Source: Sideroxydans sp. (lineage in GTDB: Bacteria; Pseudomonadota; Gammaproteobacteria; Burkholderiales; Gallionellaceae). From it: a stretch of 64,000 nt of DNA. Location of the stretch: NCBI GenBank assembly GCA_013791855.1, contig VMTA01000023.1, positions 62,001-126,000 of the forward strand, given 5' to 3'. Shown here piece by piece: positions 1 through 9,249 of the stretch. The translations under genes were made by a program, and so were the position numbers. Below the pieces are notes generated by a model, which was not told the DNA's origin, did no database searches, and saw only the letters and a program-made list of their open reading frames with translations. How positions within the stretch are numbered: the stretch's first letter is position 1; every line of letters starts with the position of its first letter.

Positions 1-1157
1 GGCAACAGGCCCAGCCGGTGCAAGGTTCGACTGCCTGCATCTATGCGCTGGAGCAGGCATCCCCCGATCCGGCCTCAGCACGCAGCGGCGTGCTGCTGGA
101 TGACGCCGCCAGCCAAGGTAGCATGCAGCACATCTGCAACAAGCTGGGCTACGGCCTCATCCGTTTCTCCAGTGCGGGCGAAGTCATCGCCGTGTCGCGC
201 GCCATGCTGGACAGCATGCGCCTGCCTGCCGAGGCTGCGGCCATCGCCGACCTGTGTACGTCCATTCCGTTCAACTTCTATAACGATGTGATATGGGGCT
301 TGGCGCTGACCGGCGAGGGCGGTGTGTTCGAGAACTACCGTACGCGCGTCTATCTGCACGGGGAGGAGGGCGTGACGGCGCTGTTCAATGTGAGCGGCTA
401 TCGTGATGCGGATGCGACCATCCACTCGCTGTGGCAGATCGTGTCGCTGGATGAAGGCACCACCCATCTGGGTGAAGGCTCCATCCTGAGCGAGGCGCGC
501 ATACACAACATCACGCGCAACTATGTGCCGCAGATGGTGGAGGAGAAGGCGCGCGAAGCGGTGCAGTTGGGCAAGTCGAAGCTGATCAACGAGGAGTGCG
601 AGATCGCCGTGCTGTTCTGCGACATCGTGGGTTTCACCTCCTTCGTGGAAAGCAACGCCAGCAGCGAATCCATCATCAACACACTCAACACCATCTTGCG
701 CCGCGTGTCCGGCTCGGTGCGGCGGAATCGCGGCTATATCGACAAGTTCATGGGCGATAGCGTGATGGCCATCTTCATGGACCCGGCGGATGCCATCGCC
801 GCCGCTATCGACATGCAAAAACATGCTGCCGATATCAACGGTCTGCGTTCCCGCGCCGGGCAGGACTCGCTCAGTCTGCGCATCGGCATACACTGGGGTG
901 AGGTGGTCATCGGCAATGTAGGGACGGCGGAAAGACTGGATTGGACGGCGATAGGAGATGTGGTCAACACCGCGTCGCGCATCGAAAAGAATTGCAACCC
1001 CGGTGCCATCCTGATCAGCCAGAGTTTGATGGATGCTGTCGATGCGGCGCGCCATCCTGAGTTCGCTTTCGGCGACCTGTTCACCATCCATGTCAAAGGC
1101 AAGCGCCAGGGCTTGCCGGTATGCCATGTCGCGGCGCCCGAGATAAAGACGAAATGA
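1..1157 (+). CDS. Class III adenylate/guanylate cyclase, 5' end outside window
   Basis: Makes a cyclic nucleotide (cAMP most likely) from NTP. The frame is open to the left window edge; a GTG at 18 is the first possible start inside the window, but codons 3-17 are also open, so the gene is probably truncated. About 150 N-terminal residues look PAS-like. The class III catalytic domain follows: CDIVGFTSF with metal-binding Asp near residue 202 (counted from the GTG), DKFMGD near 242-247, and the IGDVVNTASRIE segment. A Thr in DWTAIGD sits where class IIIb cyclases have Thr. No membrane segment is visible in the part seen. mtfA-like gene follows after 13 nt. Substrate is inferred, not proven. 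Confidence 0.85.
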   Translation, partial: QQAQPVQGSTACIYALEQASPDPASARSGVLLDDAASQGSMQHICNKLGYGLIRFSSAGEVIAVSRAMLDSMRLPAEAAAIADLCTSIPFNFYNDVIWGLALTGEGGVFENYRTRVYLHGEEGVTALFNVSGYRDADATIHSLWQIVSLDEGTTHLGEGSILSEARIHNITRNYVPQMVEEKAREAVQLGKSKLINEECEIAVLFCDIVGFTSFVESNASSESIINTLNTILRRVSGSVRRNRGYIDKFMGDSVMAIFMDPADAIAAAIDMQKHAADINGLRSRAGQDSLSLRIGIHWGEVVIGNVGTAERLDWTAIGDVVNTASRIEKNCNPGAILISQSLMDAVDAARHPEFAFGDLFTIHVKGKRQGLPVCHVAAPEIKTK

Positions 1158-1170
1158 GCGGTGAGCTGCG

Positions 1171-1983
1171 ATGCGTGACACCGGAACGCGGCTGAATCCG
1201 CTCGACCTGCTGGCCAGCCTGTTCGACAGCGGGCGCGGTGCGTATAAGCTGGACGAGGTAGCGTGGCGGGCGGCGATGGCCTTGCCGGTGTTTGACGGGC
1301 TGGATGAAACAGCGCGTCTGCACTTGCGTGAACGGACGCAGGGACTGCTGGCGGACAAGGCGTTCTCCGGCGCGGGCGGGCTGGAAATGGATGCGGCGAT
1401 GGCGACGACCATCGCGGCGTTCGCCGTGCTGCCGGTGTTGAATCTGGAGGAAGGCTGGTACTCAGGCTGGGTCGAGGTGGTGGTTTACCCGGGCGAGTTC
1501 ATATTCGACGGCGAGCAGATGGACGAGACGGGTGTGGTGCATCATGTGCGCCATGCGCGTAGCGGGGAGGCGATGGCGGGCGGGCCGCTGGTGCTTTCCT
1601 GGCAGGATGTGCAGGGGGCGGGTCGTGGCGAGGGCTTCAATGTGGTGATCCACGAGTTCGCGCACAAACTGGACATGCGCAACGGCGAGGCGAACGGCAG
1701 GCCGCCGCTGCATGCGGGGATGGACCCGGCTGCGTGGGCGGAGGTGTGGCTGGCGGCTTACGATGATCTGTGTCGCCGCGTGGACGGTGGCGAAGTGACG
1801 CAGATCGACCCGTATGCGACGGAGAGTCCGGCGGAATGTTTCGCGGTGCTTTCCGAGTACTTCTTCGAAGCACCGCATGTGCTGCATGCTGAATATCCGG
1901 AAGTGTATGGGCAACTGGTGCAGTTCTACCGGCAGGATACGCTGGCGCGCCTGAGGCAGGCGGGCGGTATCATCGGTACCTGA
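1171..1983 (+). CDS. mtfA: M90-family zinc metallopeptidase, MtfA-like
   Basis: Probable soluble zinc peptidase of the MtfA (Mlc titration factor A) family; in E. coli MtfA acts as an aminopeptidase and binds the repressor Mlc. The zinc-binding HEFAH motif lies at residues 161-165, followed by KLDMRNG as in the family. Length, 270 residues, equals the usual 260-270. The conserved SPAECFAVLSEYFFEAP segment near the C-terminus is also typical. It starts 13 nt after the cyclase gene, so both are probably co-transcribed. Whether Mlc-type regulation exists here is unknown. Confidence 0.82.
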   Translation: MRDTGTRLNPLDLLASLFDSGRGAYKLDEVAWRAAMALPVFDGLDETARLHLRERTQGLLADKAFSGAGGLEMDAAMATTIAAFAVLPVLNLEEGWYSGWVEVVVYPGEFIFDGEQMDETGVVHHVRHARSGEAMAGGPLVLSWQDVQGAGRGEGFNVVIHEFAHKLDMRNGEANGRPPLHAGMDPAAWAEVWLAAYDDLCRRVDGGEVTQIDPYATESPAECFAVLSEYFFEAPHVLHAEYPEVYGQLVQFYRQDTLARLRQAGGIIGT

Positions 1984-2009
1984 ATCTTTCCATTCGACAG
2001 GATCGCAAT

Positions 2010-2351
2010 ATGAGCGAACACAAGGGCGACATCGCCGAGATCACCGAGGCACTCATCCGTTTCCGCGACGAGCGCGACTGGGCGCAGTTCCATAACCCAA
2101 AAGACTTGGCGGCCGCACTCTCCATCGAGGCGGGCGAATTACTGGAATGTTATCTGTGGAAGGCGCATGGCGAAGCGGATGGGTCGCGCGTGCGCGAGGA
2201 ACTCGCCGATGTGCTGGCCTATGCCTTGCTACTGGCGGAATATTACAAGCTGGATGTGAAGCAGGTGGTGCTGGAGAAGATTGCGAAGAACGCGGAGAAG
2301 TATCCCGCGCATAAAGCAAAAGGCAGCGCGAAGAAGTACAACGAGCTTTAG
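2010..2351 (+). CDS. MazG-like nucleotide pyrophosphohydrolase
   Basis: A 113-residue all-alpha NTP pyrophosphohydrolase of the MazG/RS21-C6 (dCTPase-like) type, expected to hydrolyse non-canonical or surplus dNTPs to NMP and pyrophosphate. The metal-binding acidic pattern is visible: EAGELLE near residues 37-43 and EELADVLAYALLLA near 60-75. The length fits single-domain members. It starts 26 nt after mtfA and its stop lies only 4 nt from the stop of the convergent flgN; no terminator is visible between them. Confidence 0.8.
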   Translation: MSEHKGDIAEITEALIRFRDERDWAQFHNPKDLAAALSIEAGELLECYLWKAHGEADGSRVREELADVLAYALLLAEYYKLDVKQVVLEKIAKNAEKYPAHKAKGSAKKYNEL

Positions 2352-2355
2352 CCTG

Positions 2356-2808
2356 CTAGCCGCTTCCCAGCGTGCGCCCGGAACCGGGCATATTGGTTTT
2401 GCCTTTGGTGTCGTACAGCCCGGCAGTTTGTTCGGCCGCCCCAAGCAGCGCTTGCAGCGCTTGCTGGTTGTAGCGCATACGCACCTGAATCAGTTCGCCG
2501 TTGGTCTTGTTGAGTTGTTGTGCCTGTTCGCCCATGCGCTGGATGTCCTGCCAAACGCCGAGAGAGGTGGCAGCATTGCTACGCAGCCAGGCTTCGATCT
2601 TTTCCGATTCTGCAGGGAGGTATTGCGCACGTTTCTTGACTAGCGCGAGTAGAGCTTCGGCAGCACGCGTTTTCTCGTGCGAAAGCTCGAGTAGGGGTTC
2701 AGTATCAGGGGCGAGCAGAATCTGTTGTTCGCGCTCAAGCAGGCCGACAAAGGCCTGCAGTGCAGCGTGCTCTTCTTTAAGGCGGGTCTGTGTCTCAGTC
2801 GCGTTCAA
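2356..2808 (-). CDS. flgN: Flagellar export chaperone FlgN
   Basis: Type III export chaperone for the hook-associated proteins FlgK and FlgL. It is a 150-residue helical protein with the FlgN-type N-terminus (LKEEHAALQAFVGLLEREQ) and a C-terminal helical region before a Gly-rich tail. It overlaps the end of flgM by 4 nt, the usual flgM-flgN arrangement, so it is translationally coupled and transcribed from the sigma-28 promoter upstream of flgM and probably also from flgA. Confidence 0.88.
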   Translation of the reverse strand: MNATETQTRLKEEHAALQAFVGLLEREQQILLAPDTEPLLELSHEKTRAAEALLALVKKRAQYLPAESEKIEAWLRSNAATSLGVWQDIQRMGEQAQQLNKTNGELIQVRMRYNQQALQALLGAAEQTAGLYDTKGKTNMPGSGRTLGSG

Positions 2809-3116
2809 CGCTGGCTCGCGGAGATGAGGTCGCTTACGGTCTTAATCAGGCCATCTGCTACAGCACCTGTATTGACCTGGAAGCGGCCTTCGCTGATGGC
2901 TTGTTTGATTTCAGCGACTTTCATCGCGTCTATCGCAGGCGCACTGGCCACACTGCTTTCCAGACTGCGCAACTGTGCGGAAGAGTTGCCCAGATGCACG
3001 CTGGTACCTTCGGCACTATTGGCCGCAGGGGAATTGCCACCTGATTTAGCGGCTGGCGTACGGACGGTAGCGTCAGTCAGATTGCCGGTGACGGCTTTGG
3101 TGTTGTCGATTTTCAT
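2805..3116 (-). CDS. flgM: Anti-sigma-28 factor FlgM
   Basis: FlgM holds sigma-28 (FliA) inactive until the hook-basal body is complete, then is exported. The 103-residue protein has the family layout: N-terminal MKIDNTKAV, a disordered Ala/Ser/Gly-rich half, and a C-terminal sigma-binding half containing VAEIKQAISEGRFQVN. A near-perfect sigma-28 promoter lies 37 nt upstream (3153-3179), giving the well-known feedback in which FliA drives its own inhibitor. It is followed by flgN with a 4 nt overlap. Confidence 0.92.
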   Translation of the reverse strand: MKIDNTKAVTGNLTDATVRTPAAKSGGNSPAANSAEGTSVHLGNSSAQLRSLESSVASAPAIDAMKVAEIKQAISEGRFQVNTGAVADGLIKTVSDLISASQR

Positions 3117-3152
3117 AGTAGGACTCCAACTTTTCTGGTTCGATTGGGTCTT

Positions 3153-3179
3153 CTATCGGACCGATTCTGGAAAACTTTA
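3153..3179 (-). promoter_or_regulatory. Sigma-28 (FliA) promoter of flgM-flgN
   Basis: Read on the minus strand: TAAAGTTT, 11 nt, TCCGATAG. The E. coli FliA consensus is TAAAGTTT-N11-GCCGATAA; the -35 matches fully and the -10 in 6 of 8 positions. It lies 37 nt upstream of the flgM start. Confidence 0.9.
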
Positions 3180-3210
3180 GCATATAGCGAAAATATTTTT
3201 CGGATAGTTG

Positions 3211-3900
3211 TCATGGCTGCACTTCGGCGCTCCCATCGGCCATCGTCCGTCCTGTAACCACCTGCGACGAAGTGGTACGGATACGCACTATCTCACCTTC
3301 TCCTGCATTGTTCATGGCTATACCTTCCTGGCTGACGACAAAACCTTTGCCGCGTGCGCGTAGTGTGACGGTCTGCCCCTGGCGTATCAGTAGCGGCGCG
3401 CGCAGCATGTCTTGACGTAGCACCTGTCCAGCTCCTATAGAGAATTTGAGCGACTTGCCGATGGCTTGCTCGGGGCTGGTGAGGATGCCGGAGCGGCTAA
3501 GTTCGCCAAGTTGCAGGTGGAAATCGGCAGGGCCTAAGATTGTTCCTTGTGTCAGAGGTCGACTGGCAACCAGAAGGTTGAGGGTCACTTTGATATCTGT
3601 CTGCAGAAAAACGCTCCAGTCAGCTGGGGAAACGCAGCGAACGCCGATGCTGGTCTTGCCTATCAGCTTTGCGCCGGCTGGCAGAAAGGCTTGCAACTTG
3701 TCACAGGCCGCAAGTTTGAGGCGGCGGTCGATATCTGTGACCTTTATATGGACTTCACCCGACTGGTTTTTGTTTTGTGCCTGAGCGAAGGCCAGGGCTG
3801 CAGCGCTGATGGCAGCGTGGCTTTGCTGGGATGTAGCCAGCACCGGACCGCCCCACAGGCAACCGATCAGCAGAAATAAGGACGCCAGCTGTTTGCTCAT
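3211..3900 (-). CDS. flgA: Flagellar P-ring assembly chaperone FlgA
   Basis: Periplasmic chaperone needed to assemble FlgI into the P-ring. The 229-residue product has a Sec signal peptide (residues 1 to about 22, SLFLLIGCLWGGPVLA) and the C-terminal SAF-like domain of FlgA, including SLKFSIGAGQVLRQDML and IRQGQTVTLRARGKGFVV. It is divergent from flgB, the common arrangement. The intergenic 3901-4042 must hold both promoters; I saw no sigma-28 or clear sigma-54 site there. Confidence 0.92.
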   Translation of the reverse strand: MSKQLASLFLLIGCLWGGPVLATSQQSHAAISAAALAFAQAQNKNQSGEVHIKVTDIDRRLKLAACDKLQAFLPAGAKLIGKTSIGVRCVSPADWSVFLQTDIKVTLNLLVASRPLTQGTILGPADFHLQLGELSRSGILTSPEQAIGKSLKFSIGAGQVLRQDMLRAPLLIRQGQTVTLRARGKGFVVSQEGIAMNNAGEGEIVRIRTTSSQVVTGRTMADGSAEVQP

Positions 3901-4042
3901 GACTGCATTGTCATCTTTTCAGAGAAGGGCGAAGAGGGGAAATAAAGCGGGTTTTTACCTTTAATCGATCGATTGGATGGAAAACCTCGGGTCTAGTATG
4001 CAATCCATCGTAAAAGTAGTCAGGAAAGGCAGGGTGCTCACC

Positions 4043-4447
4043 ATGGGCGGCAGAATAGACGAACTGTTCCAGTTTCATCAAGTGGCGCTGAATCTGCGCG
4101 CATCGAGACAAGAGCTGATCGCGTCCAACATCGCCAATGCGGATACGCCGAACTACAAGGCGAAGGACATCGATTTTTCCAGTGCGCTTAAAGGTGCGCT
4201 GACCGGTACGAGCGCGACGCTGCAACTGGAGGCGACAGCAGCGCAACACTTGTCGGGCGATTCCGGCGAGACGGTGATGGGCTCACCCGTACAGTATCGC
4301 GTGCCGTTGCAACCGAGCGCTGACGGCAATACGGTAGATATGGATGTGGAGCGCGCTCAGTTCGCAGACAACGCGATGCGTTATGAGGCGAGCGTGCGCT
4401 TCGTCAGCAGCAAGGCTAAGAACGTGTTGGCCGCGTTGCAGAACTAG
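4043..4447 (+). CDS. flgB: Flagellar proximal rod protein FlgB
   Basis: Rod subunit of the flagellar basal body, exported through the type III apparatus. I chose the ATG at 4043 ([13 protein letters not shown]) because family members begin there and a purine-rich GGCAGGG stretch precedes it; an in-frame ATG at 3977 would add 22 atypical residues. The rod/hook signature [19 protein letters not shown] is present near residues 29-47. At 134 residues it has normal length. First gene of the flgBCDEFGHIJKL run. Confidence 0.93.
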   Translation: MGGRIDELFQFHQVALNLRASRQELIASNIANADTPNYKAKDIDFSSALKGALTGTSATLQLEATAAQHLSGDSGETVMGSPVQYRVPLQPSADGNTVDMDVERAQFADNAMRYEASVRFVSSKAKNVLAALQN

Positions 4448-4458
4448 GAGGGCTGATC

Positions 4459-4863
4459 ATGTCATTGTTCAATGTATTTAATATCGCCGGCTCAGCCATG
4501 TCGGCGCAGGCGCAACGGCTCAACGTGGTGGCCAGCAATCTAGCCAACGTGGATAGCACTACCGGCCCGGACGGCCAGCCGTACAAGGCGAAACAGGTGG
4601 TGTTTGAGACCACGCAAAGCGCAGGCCAGGTCGGATCGGGGGTCAAGGTGTCGGCCGTGGTGGAAGATACTGCGCCGATGCGTATGATGTATGACCCGAA
4701 ACATCCTATGGCAAACGAGCAGGGTTACGTGACCATGCCTAACGTCAATCCTGTGGATGAGATGGTGAATATGATTTCGGCTTCGCGCTCTTACCAGAAC
4801 AACGTGGAAGTGATGAATACGTCCAAAACACTGCTAATGAAGACCCTGAGTATCGGGCAATAA
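4459..4863 (+). CDS. flgC: Flagellar proximal rod protein FlgC
   Basis: Rod subunit, 134 residues. It has the N-terminal signature [20 protein letters not shown] and the C-terminal [20 protein letters not shown] motif that form the coiled-coil D0 domain shared by rod, hook and hook-associated proteins. It starts 11 nt after flgB with a GGAGGG-type ribosome binding site and continues the operon. Confidence 0.94.
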   Translation: MSLFNVFNIAGSAMSAQAQRLNVVASNLANVDSTTGPDGQPYKAKQVVFETTQSAGQVGSGVKVSAVVEDTAPMRMMYDPKHPMANEQGYVTMPNVNPVDEMVNMISASRSYQNNVEVMNTSKTLLMKTLSIGQ

Positions 4864-4875
4864 AGGAGATAGATC

Positions 4876-5535
4876 ATGGTTGATTCAGTTCAGAACAGTA
4901 CCTCGGTCACGACGCAGACCAGTGCGAGCAAAGCCGCCTCTGAAGTCGGTGCGACGCAGGACCGCTTCCTCAAGCTGCTGGTGACGCAGATGAAAAACCA
5001 GGATCCGCTCAATCCGCTCGACAACGCACAGGTGACTTCGCAGATGGCGCAGCTGTCCACGGTGACCGGCATCGACAAATTGAACGCCACGGTGCAGGCA
5101 TTGAGCGCCAATATGACGGCAACGCAATCGTTGCAGGCTGCCTCGATGATCGGCCACGTGGCGATGGTCCCCGGTAAGCAGATCGACTTGTTTGAGGGCA
5201 ATGCTGACGCAGCCGTGGAGTTGATGAATCCGGCAGACAAGTTAACGGTGACGATTGAGGATGCCAAGGGCAATGCGGTGCGCACTCTACAGCTGGGCGC
5301 GCAGGACGCGGGTATTGTCGACTTCAAGTGGGACGGTCTGGACAATAGTGGCACTGCGATGGCAGACGGCAACTACAAGTTCATCGCACAGGCCGAACTG
5401 AGCGGCAAGAAGAGCGATCCGACAACGTTGTCCTACGGCTTGGTAGACAGCGTCACGTTGAATGCCGACGGAGCCAAGTTGAGTTTGGGAAATCGCGGTG
5501 ACGCGGGGCTGGATACCGTCCGGCGGATATTGTAA
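4876..5535 (+). CDS. flgD: Hook-capping scaffold protein FlgD
   Basis: Caps the growing hook and is discarded afterwards. The 219-residue protein has the conserved N-terminal FlgD motif (DRFLKLLVTQMKNQDPLNPL near residues 30-49), then the Ig/tudor-like C-terminal part with NAVRTLQLGAQDAG and FKWDGLDNSGTAMADGNY. It starts 12 nt after flgC behind a good AAGGAG site. Confidence 0.94.
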   Translation: MVDSVQNSTSVTTQTSASKAASEVGATQDRFLKLLVTQMKNQDPLNPLDNAQVTSQMAQLSTVTGIDKLNATVQALSANMTATQSLQAASMIGHVAMVPGKQIDLFEGNADAAVELMNPADKLTVTIEDAKGNAVRTLQLGAQDAGIVDFKWDGLDNSGTAMADGNYKFIAQAELSGKKSDPTTLSYGLVDSVTLNADGAKLSLGNRGDAGLDTVRRIL

Positions 5536-5582
5536 TGAATTTCGTCGCTACGGCGTGTGATCGATACTAATAGGAGGATGTC

Positions 5583-6800
5583 ATGGGTTTCCAACAAGGT
5601 TTAAGCGGTCTGAATGCAGCAGCCAAGAATCTGGATGTGATCGGAAACAACGTGGCCAATGCCAGCACCGTCGGCTTCAAAGGTGCGCAAGCGCAGTTTG
5701 CCGATGTTTACGCCAGCTCGATCGGCGGTGGAACGGCGGCTGGTATCGGCACGCGTGTGGCTGCCATCGCGCAACAGTTCACCCAGGGCAATATCACCAC
5801 CACCAACAACTCGCTCGATATGGCGATCAGCGGTAACGGTTTCTTCCGCCTCAGCGACAACGGCTCGATCGTTTATTCGCGTAACGGCCAGTTTCAGATG
5901 GATAAAGATGGATATATCGTCACCACTCAGGGGCATCGTCTGACCGGCTTCCTACCCAATACAGCAGGGGTGATCGTGGCCACCGCGCCTGCCGAAATAC
6001 AGATATCCACGGCCGATCTGTTGCCGAAAGCGACGGCAGCCGTCACGGCCGGCCTGAATCTCGATTCCCGCTCTGCCATCATTCCGGCCGCGCCCGCATT
6101 CGACCCGAACAATTCTGCGACCTACAGCAATTCGACTTCGATGACCGTCTACGACAGTCTGGGAAGTAGTCATGTGGCTTCGCTGTTTTTCGCCAAGACG
6201 GCAACCAATACTTGGAATGCTTATCTGACAGTGGATGGCGTGAATCCGCAGGCGGCCAATGCACCGCTGACCGCGATGACCTTTGATACCAACGGTGTGC
6301 TCACGGCGCCCGCAGCGGCGGTAACCTCAACGGCCTTTACACCGGCCGGCGCCACCGCGCAGACGCTCTCTTTTGACTTTGCATCCACTTCGCAGTTCGG
6401 CGGTTTGTTCGGGGTGAACTCATTGACACAGGATGGCTACACATCTGGCCGCCTGACCGGTTTTAGCACCGGTGCCGACGGGACGATTGCCGGCCGCTAT
6501 TCCAACGGGCAGTCCAAGACGCTGGGGCAGGTGGTGTTGTCTAACTTCAGCAATCCGCAGGGTCTGCAGCCATTGGGCGGCAATAACTGGGCGGAGACCA
6601 ATACCTCCGGCACGCCACTGACCGGCTCCCCGGGTTCGTCGAGTCTGGGCGTGTTGCAGACCTCGGCCGTAGAAGATTCAAACGTGGATCTGACCGCTGA
6701 GCTGGTGAATATGATCACCGCACAACGCGTGTATCAGGCCAACGCGCAGTCGGTGAAGACGCAAGACCAGGTGCTGCAGACCATCGTTAACTTGCGCTAA
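5583..6800 (+). CDS. flgE: Flagellar hook protein FlgE
   Basis: Main subunit of the universal joint (hook). The 405-residue protein has the N-terminal signature GLNAAAKNLDVIGNNVANAS, the SGNGFFRLSDNGSIVYSRNG region shared by FlgE/F/G, a variable middle domain, and the C-terminal DLTAELVNMITAQRVYQANA motif. Length is typical for betaproteobacteria. A strong AGGAGG site precedes the start. Confidence 0.95.
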   Translation: MGFQQGLSGLNAAAKNLDVIGNNVANASTVGFKGAQAQFADVYASSIGGGTAAGIGTRVAAIAQQFTQGNITTTNNSLDMAISGNGFFRLSDNGSIVYSRNGQFQMDKDGYIVTTQGHRLTGFLPNTAGVIVATAPAEIQISTADLLPKATAAVTAGLNLDSRSAIIPAAPAFDPNNSATYSNSTSMTVYDSLGSSHVASLFFAKTATNTWNAYLTVDGVNPQAANAPLTAMTFDTNGVLTAPAAAVTSTAFTPAGATAQTLSFDFASTSQFGGLFGVNSLTQDGYTSGRLTGFSTGADGTIAGRYSNGQSKTLGQVVLSNFSNPQGLQPLGGNNWAETNTSGTPLTGSPGSSSLGVLQTSAVEDSNVDLTAELVNMITAQRVYQANAQSVKTQDQVLQTIVNLR

Positions 6801-6824
6801 CTTTAGAAATTAGGGGGAGGAGAC

Positions 6825-7568
6825 ATGGACAGACTGATTTACACCGCAATGACCGGCGCGACGCATACCCTGCATCGTCAGGCAAATGTGTCGAACAATC
6901 TGGCCAACGTCAATACACCGGGATTTCGCGCCAGCATCGACGCTTTTCGCAGTGTGCCTTTGCAGGGCGAGGGCTTACCCACGCGCACGTTCGTGGTCGA
7001 TTCAACACCCGGCACCGACTTTACGCCGGGCATCATGCAACAGACCGGACGCGCACTGGATGTGGCGCTGGACGGTAAGGGTTGGATCGCCGTGGAGGAT
7101 GCCAACGGCAACGAGGCTTATACCCGCAACGGCAGCTTTCGGACTTTGCCCAGCGGCATTCTGCAAACAAGCGGTGGCCTGAACGTGATGGGTGATGCCG
7201 GCCCGTTGACCATACCGCCCGATACCGAAGTCACGATCGCCAAGGACGGCACCATCTCCACCGTGCCCAGCACGAATCAGAAGAGCGGTGTGGTGGTGGT
7301 CGGGCGGATCAAACTCACCAATCCGCCGGAAGACCAGCTGGTGCGTGGCGAGGATGGACTGTTTCGCACCCGCGACGGCAATCCGGCCGAGGCGGATGCA
7401 CGAGTTGGTTTAACGGCGGGCAGTCTGGAAGGTAGCAACGTCAACTCGGTCGAAGCGATGGTCAATATGATCTCACTGGCACGCCAATTCGACACGCAGA
7501 TGAAGTTACTGCAGAGCGCAGACGAGAATGCCAAGCGGGCGAGCTCGGTGCTCACCGTCAGCGGCTGA
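6825..7568 (+). CDS. flgF: Flagellar rod protein FlgF
   Basis: Distal part of the proximal rod, 247 residues. The N-terminus (MDRLIYTAMTGATHTLHRQA) and C-terminus (EAMVNMISLARQFDTQMKLL) are diagnostic of FlgF rather than FlgG. It starts 24 nt after flgE behind a GGGGAGGAG stretch. An unusually long 233 nt gap separates it from flgG. Confidence 0.94.
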   Translation: MDRLIYTAMTGATHTLHRQANVSNNLANVNTPGFRASIDAFRSVPLQGEGLPTRTFVVDSTPGTDFTPGIMQQTGRALDVALDGKGWIAVEDANGNEAYTRNGSFRTLPSGILQTSGGLNVMGDAGPLTIPPDTEVTIAKDGTISTVPSTNQKSGVVVVGRIKLTNPPEDQLVRGEDGLFRTRDGNPAEADARVGLTAGSLEGSNVNSVEAMVNMISLARQFDTQMKLLQSADENAKRASSVLTVSG

Positions 7569-7801
7569 TCTGGTGCGCTGACACATTTTGTAAAGGCAAT
7601 GCACGTGTTTGCAACACGCTGCAGCGTCATCTCCTTTGGCTGGTCGTAGTTGCATGTGACCGTCTGTTTTTCCGGAGCGGGGGAGTGACCCGCTGCCCAA
7701 ATTCCAAATTGAATCGTTTTTCCCTTTGTGTTCATTGGATGCAATTGCGGGCGCTTGGGTAATGTGTCATCCAAGCACTGAACAATGAAAGGACGAACAT
7801 C
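7569..7801 (+). other. Intergenic gap inside the rod-hook operon
   Basis: 233 nt between flgF and flgG, long compared with the 8-48 nt gaps elsewhere in this operon. It is A/T-richer toward its right end and ends in GAAAGGA before flgG. I tested it by eye for sigma-28 and sigma-54 (GG-N10-GC) sites and found none convincing. A second promoter for flgG onward is possible but not shown. Confidence 0.4.
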
Positions 7802-8584
7802 ATGATTCGCTCATTATGGATATCGAAGACTGGGTTGGAAGCACAGCAGACCCAGATGGATGTCATCTCCAACAACCTCGCCAACGTCAGTACCACTGGC
7901 TTCAAACGTTCGCGCGCGGTATTCGAGGATTTGCTGTACCAAAACCTGCGCCAACCCGGCGCACAGTCTTCGCAACAGACTCAAATCCCGTCCGGCTTGC
8001 AGATTGGCACCGGTGTGCGCCCGATCGCATCGGAGCGTATTCACACCCAAGGCAATCTGCAGCAGACCGGAAACAATATGGACCTGGCGATCCAGGGTAA
8101 CGGTTTCTTCCAAGTGTTGATGCCGGACGGCACGACGGCCTATAGCCGCGACGGTTCATTCCAGCTGGACAGTCAGGGACAGATTGTGACCGCTAACGGT
8201 TACCCACTACAGCCGGCGATGACCATTCCCGCCAACGCAACCAGCGTGACGGTTGGTTTGGATGGTGTGGTCTCAGTCACACAAGCCGGTGTGCCGGCTC
8301 CGGTGCAAGTGGGCAGCGTACAGCTGGCGACCTTCATCAATCCGGGCGGTCTTGAGAGCATGGGGCAGAACCTGTATCTGGAAACCGCTTCCAGCGGCAC
8401 GCCAAATACCAATGTACCGGGCACCAACGGCACCGGCACTCTGAGTCAGGGCTATGTGGAGACGTCCAATGTCAACGTGGTGGAAGAACTGGTGAACATG
8501 ATCCAGACGCAGCGCGCGTATGAGATTAACTCGAAATCAATCACCACTTCCGACCAGATGCTGCAACGGTTGTCGCAGATTTAA
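7802..8584 (+). CDS. flgG: Flagellar distal rod protein FlgG
   Basis: Distal rod subunit, 260 residues, the usual length. Diagnostic segments are [20 protein letters not shown] at the N-terminus, [21 protein letters not shown], and the C-terminal [20 protein letters not shown]. It follows the 233 nt gap and precedes flgH by 11 nt. Confidence 0.95.
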   Translation: MIRSLWISKTGLEAQQTQMDVISNNLANVSTTGFKRSRAVFEDLLYQNLRQPGAQSSQQTQIPSGLQIGTGVRPIASERIHTQGNLQQTGNNMDLAIQGNGFFQVLMPDGTTAYSRDGSFQLDSQGQIVTANGYPLQPAMTIPANATSVTVGLDGVVSVTQAGVPAPVQVGSVQLATFINPGGLESMGQNLYLETASSGTPNTNVPGTNGTGTLSQGYVETSNVNVVEELVNMIQTQRAYEINSKSITTSDQMLQRLSQI

Positions 8585-8595
8585 CGAGGTGCATC

Positions 8596-9240
8596 ATGCG
8601 TAATTTGACCGGTATGATCGGTGTATTGGCAGCCAGCTGGTTGTTGGTTGGTTGTGTGCCAAGCACCAACATCCGTGAGCCATTGACGGCGAGCCCGAAC
8701 ACGGCGCGCAGCCAGCCTGCACCGACTAACGGTGCCATTTTCCAGAGCGGAGTGAACGATCGCCCATTGTTCGAGGATCGTCGTGCGCGCCGCATCGGTG
8801 ACATCGTGACCATCACCATCGTCGAGACTACTGCAGCTAGCGGAAAGTCTGCCACGGCCCTCGGAAATTCCGGCAGCATTGCCGTCAATACGCCGCTGAT
8901 CACAGGCGGGGTGGCCGGCGATAGCAGCTTGTCGGGATCCAGCAAGAACGATGCTTCAGGCTCCAATACGTTCACCGGTACATTGACGGCGACCGTGACC
9001 GACGTCCTGCCAAACGGAAATTTGCGCGTGGCGGGTGAAAAACAGATCAGCATTCGCTACTCGGATGAATACGTCCGTTTCTCTGGGGTGGTGAGCCCAG
9101 CCGATATCAGCGGAACCAACAGTGTATTGTCAACCAAGGTGGCAGATGTGCACCTGGAATACAAGGGTGCGACCAATCTGGATGGCGCGTCGGTGACCAG
9201 CATGTTCGCCCGTATCTTCACCACTGTGTTGCCGTTCTAG
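8596..9240 (+). CDS. flgH: Flagellar L-ring lipoprotein FlgH
   Basis: Forms the outer-membrane L-ring bushing. The 214-residue protein carries a lipoprotein signal peptide with lipobox LLVGC (Cys near residue 20), then the family core with DRRARRIGDIVTITIVETT and LPNGNLRVAGEKQISI. The presence of L- and P-ring genes shows a Gram-negative envelope. Starts 11 nt after flgG. Confidence 0.95.
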   Translation: MRNLTGMIGVLAASWLLVGCVPSTNIREPLTASPNTARSQPAPTNGAIFQSGVNDRPLFEDRRARRIGDIVTITIVETTAASGKSATALGNSGSIAVNTPLITGGVAGDSSLSGSSKNDASGSNTFTGTLTATVTDVLPNGNLRVAGEKQISIRYSDEYVRFSGVVSPADISGTNSVLSTKVADVHLEYKGATNLDGASVTSMFARIFTTVLPF

Positions 9241-9249
9241 GAGAGCGAG

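Noticed and set aside
75-1412. Long minus-strand open frame of 445 codons across the cyclase and mtfA genes
   Set aside because: It is antisense to two well-supported genes, is Arg/Ala/His-rich with no recognisable domain, and results from GC-rich codon bias of the plus strand.
3901-4042. Possible sigma-28 or sigma-54 promoter between flgA and flgB
   Set aside because: TAAAGCGG at 3944 has no matching -10, and GG...GC pairs here have 8-9 nt spacing instead of 10.
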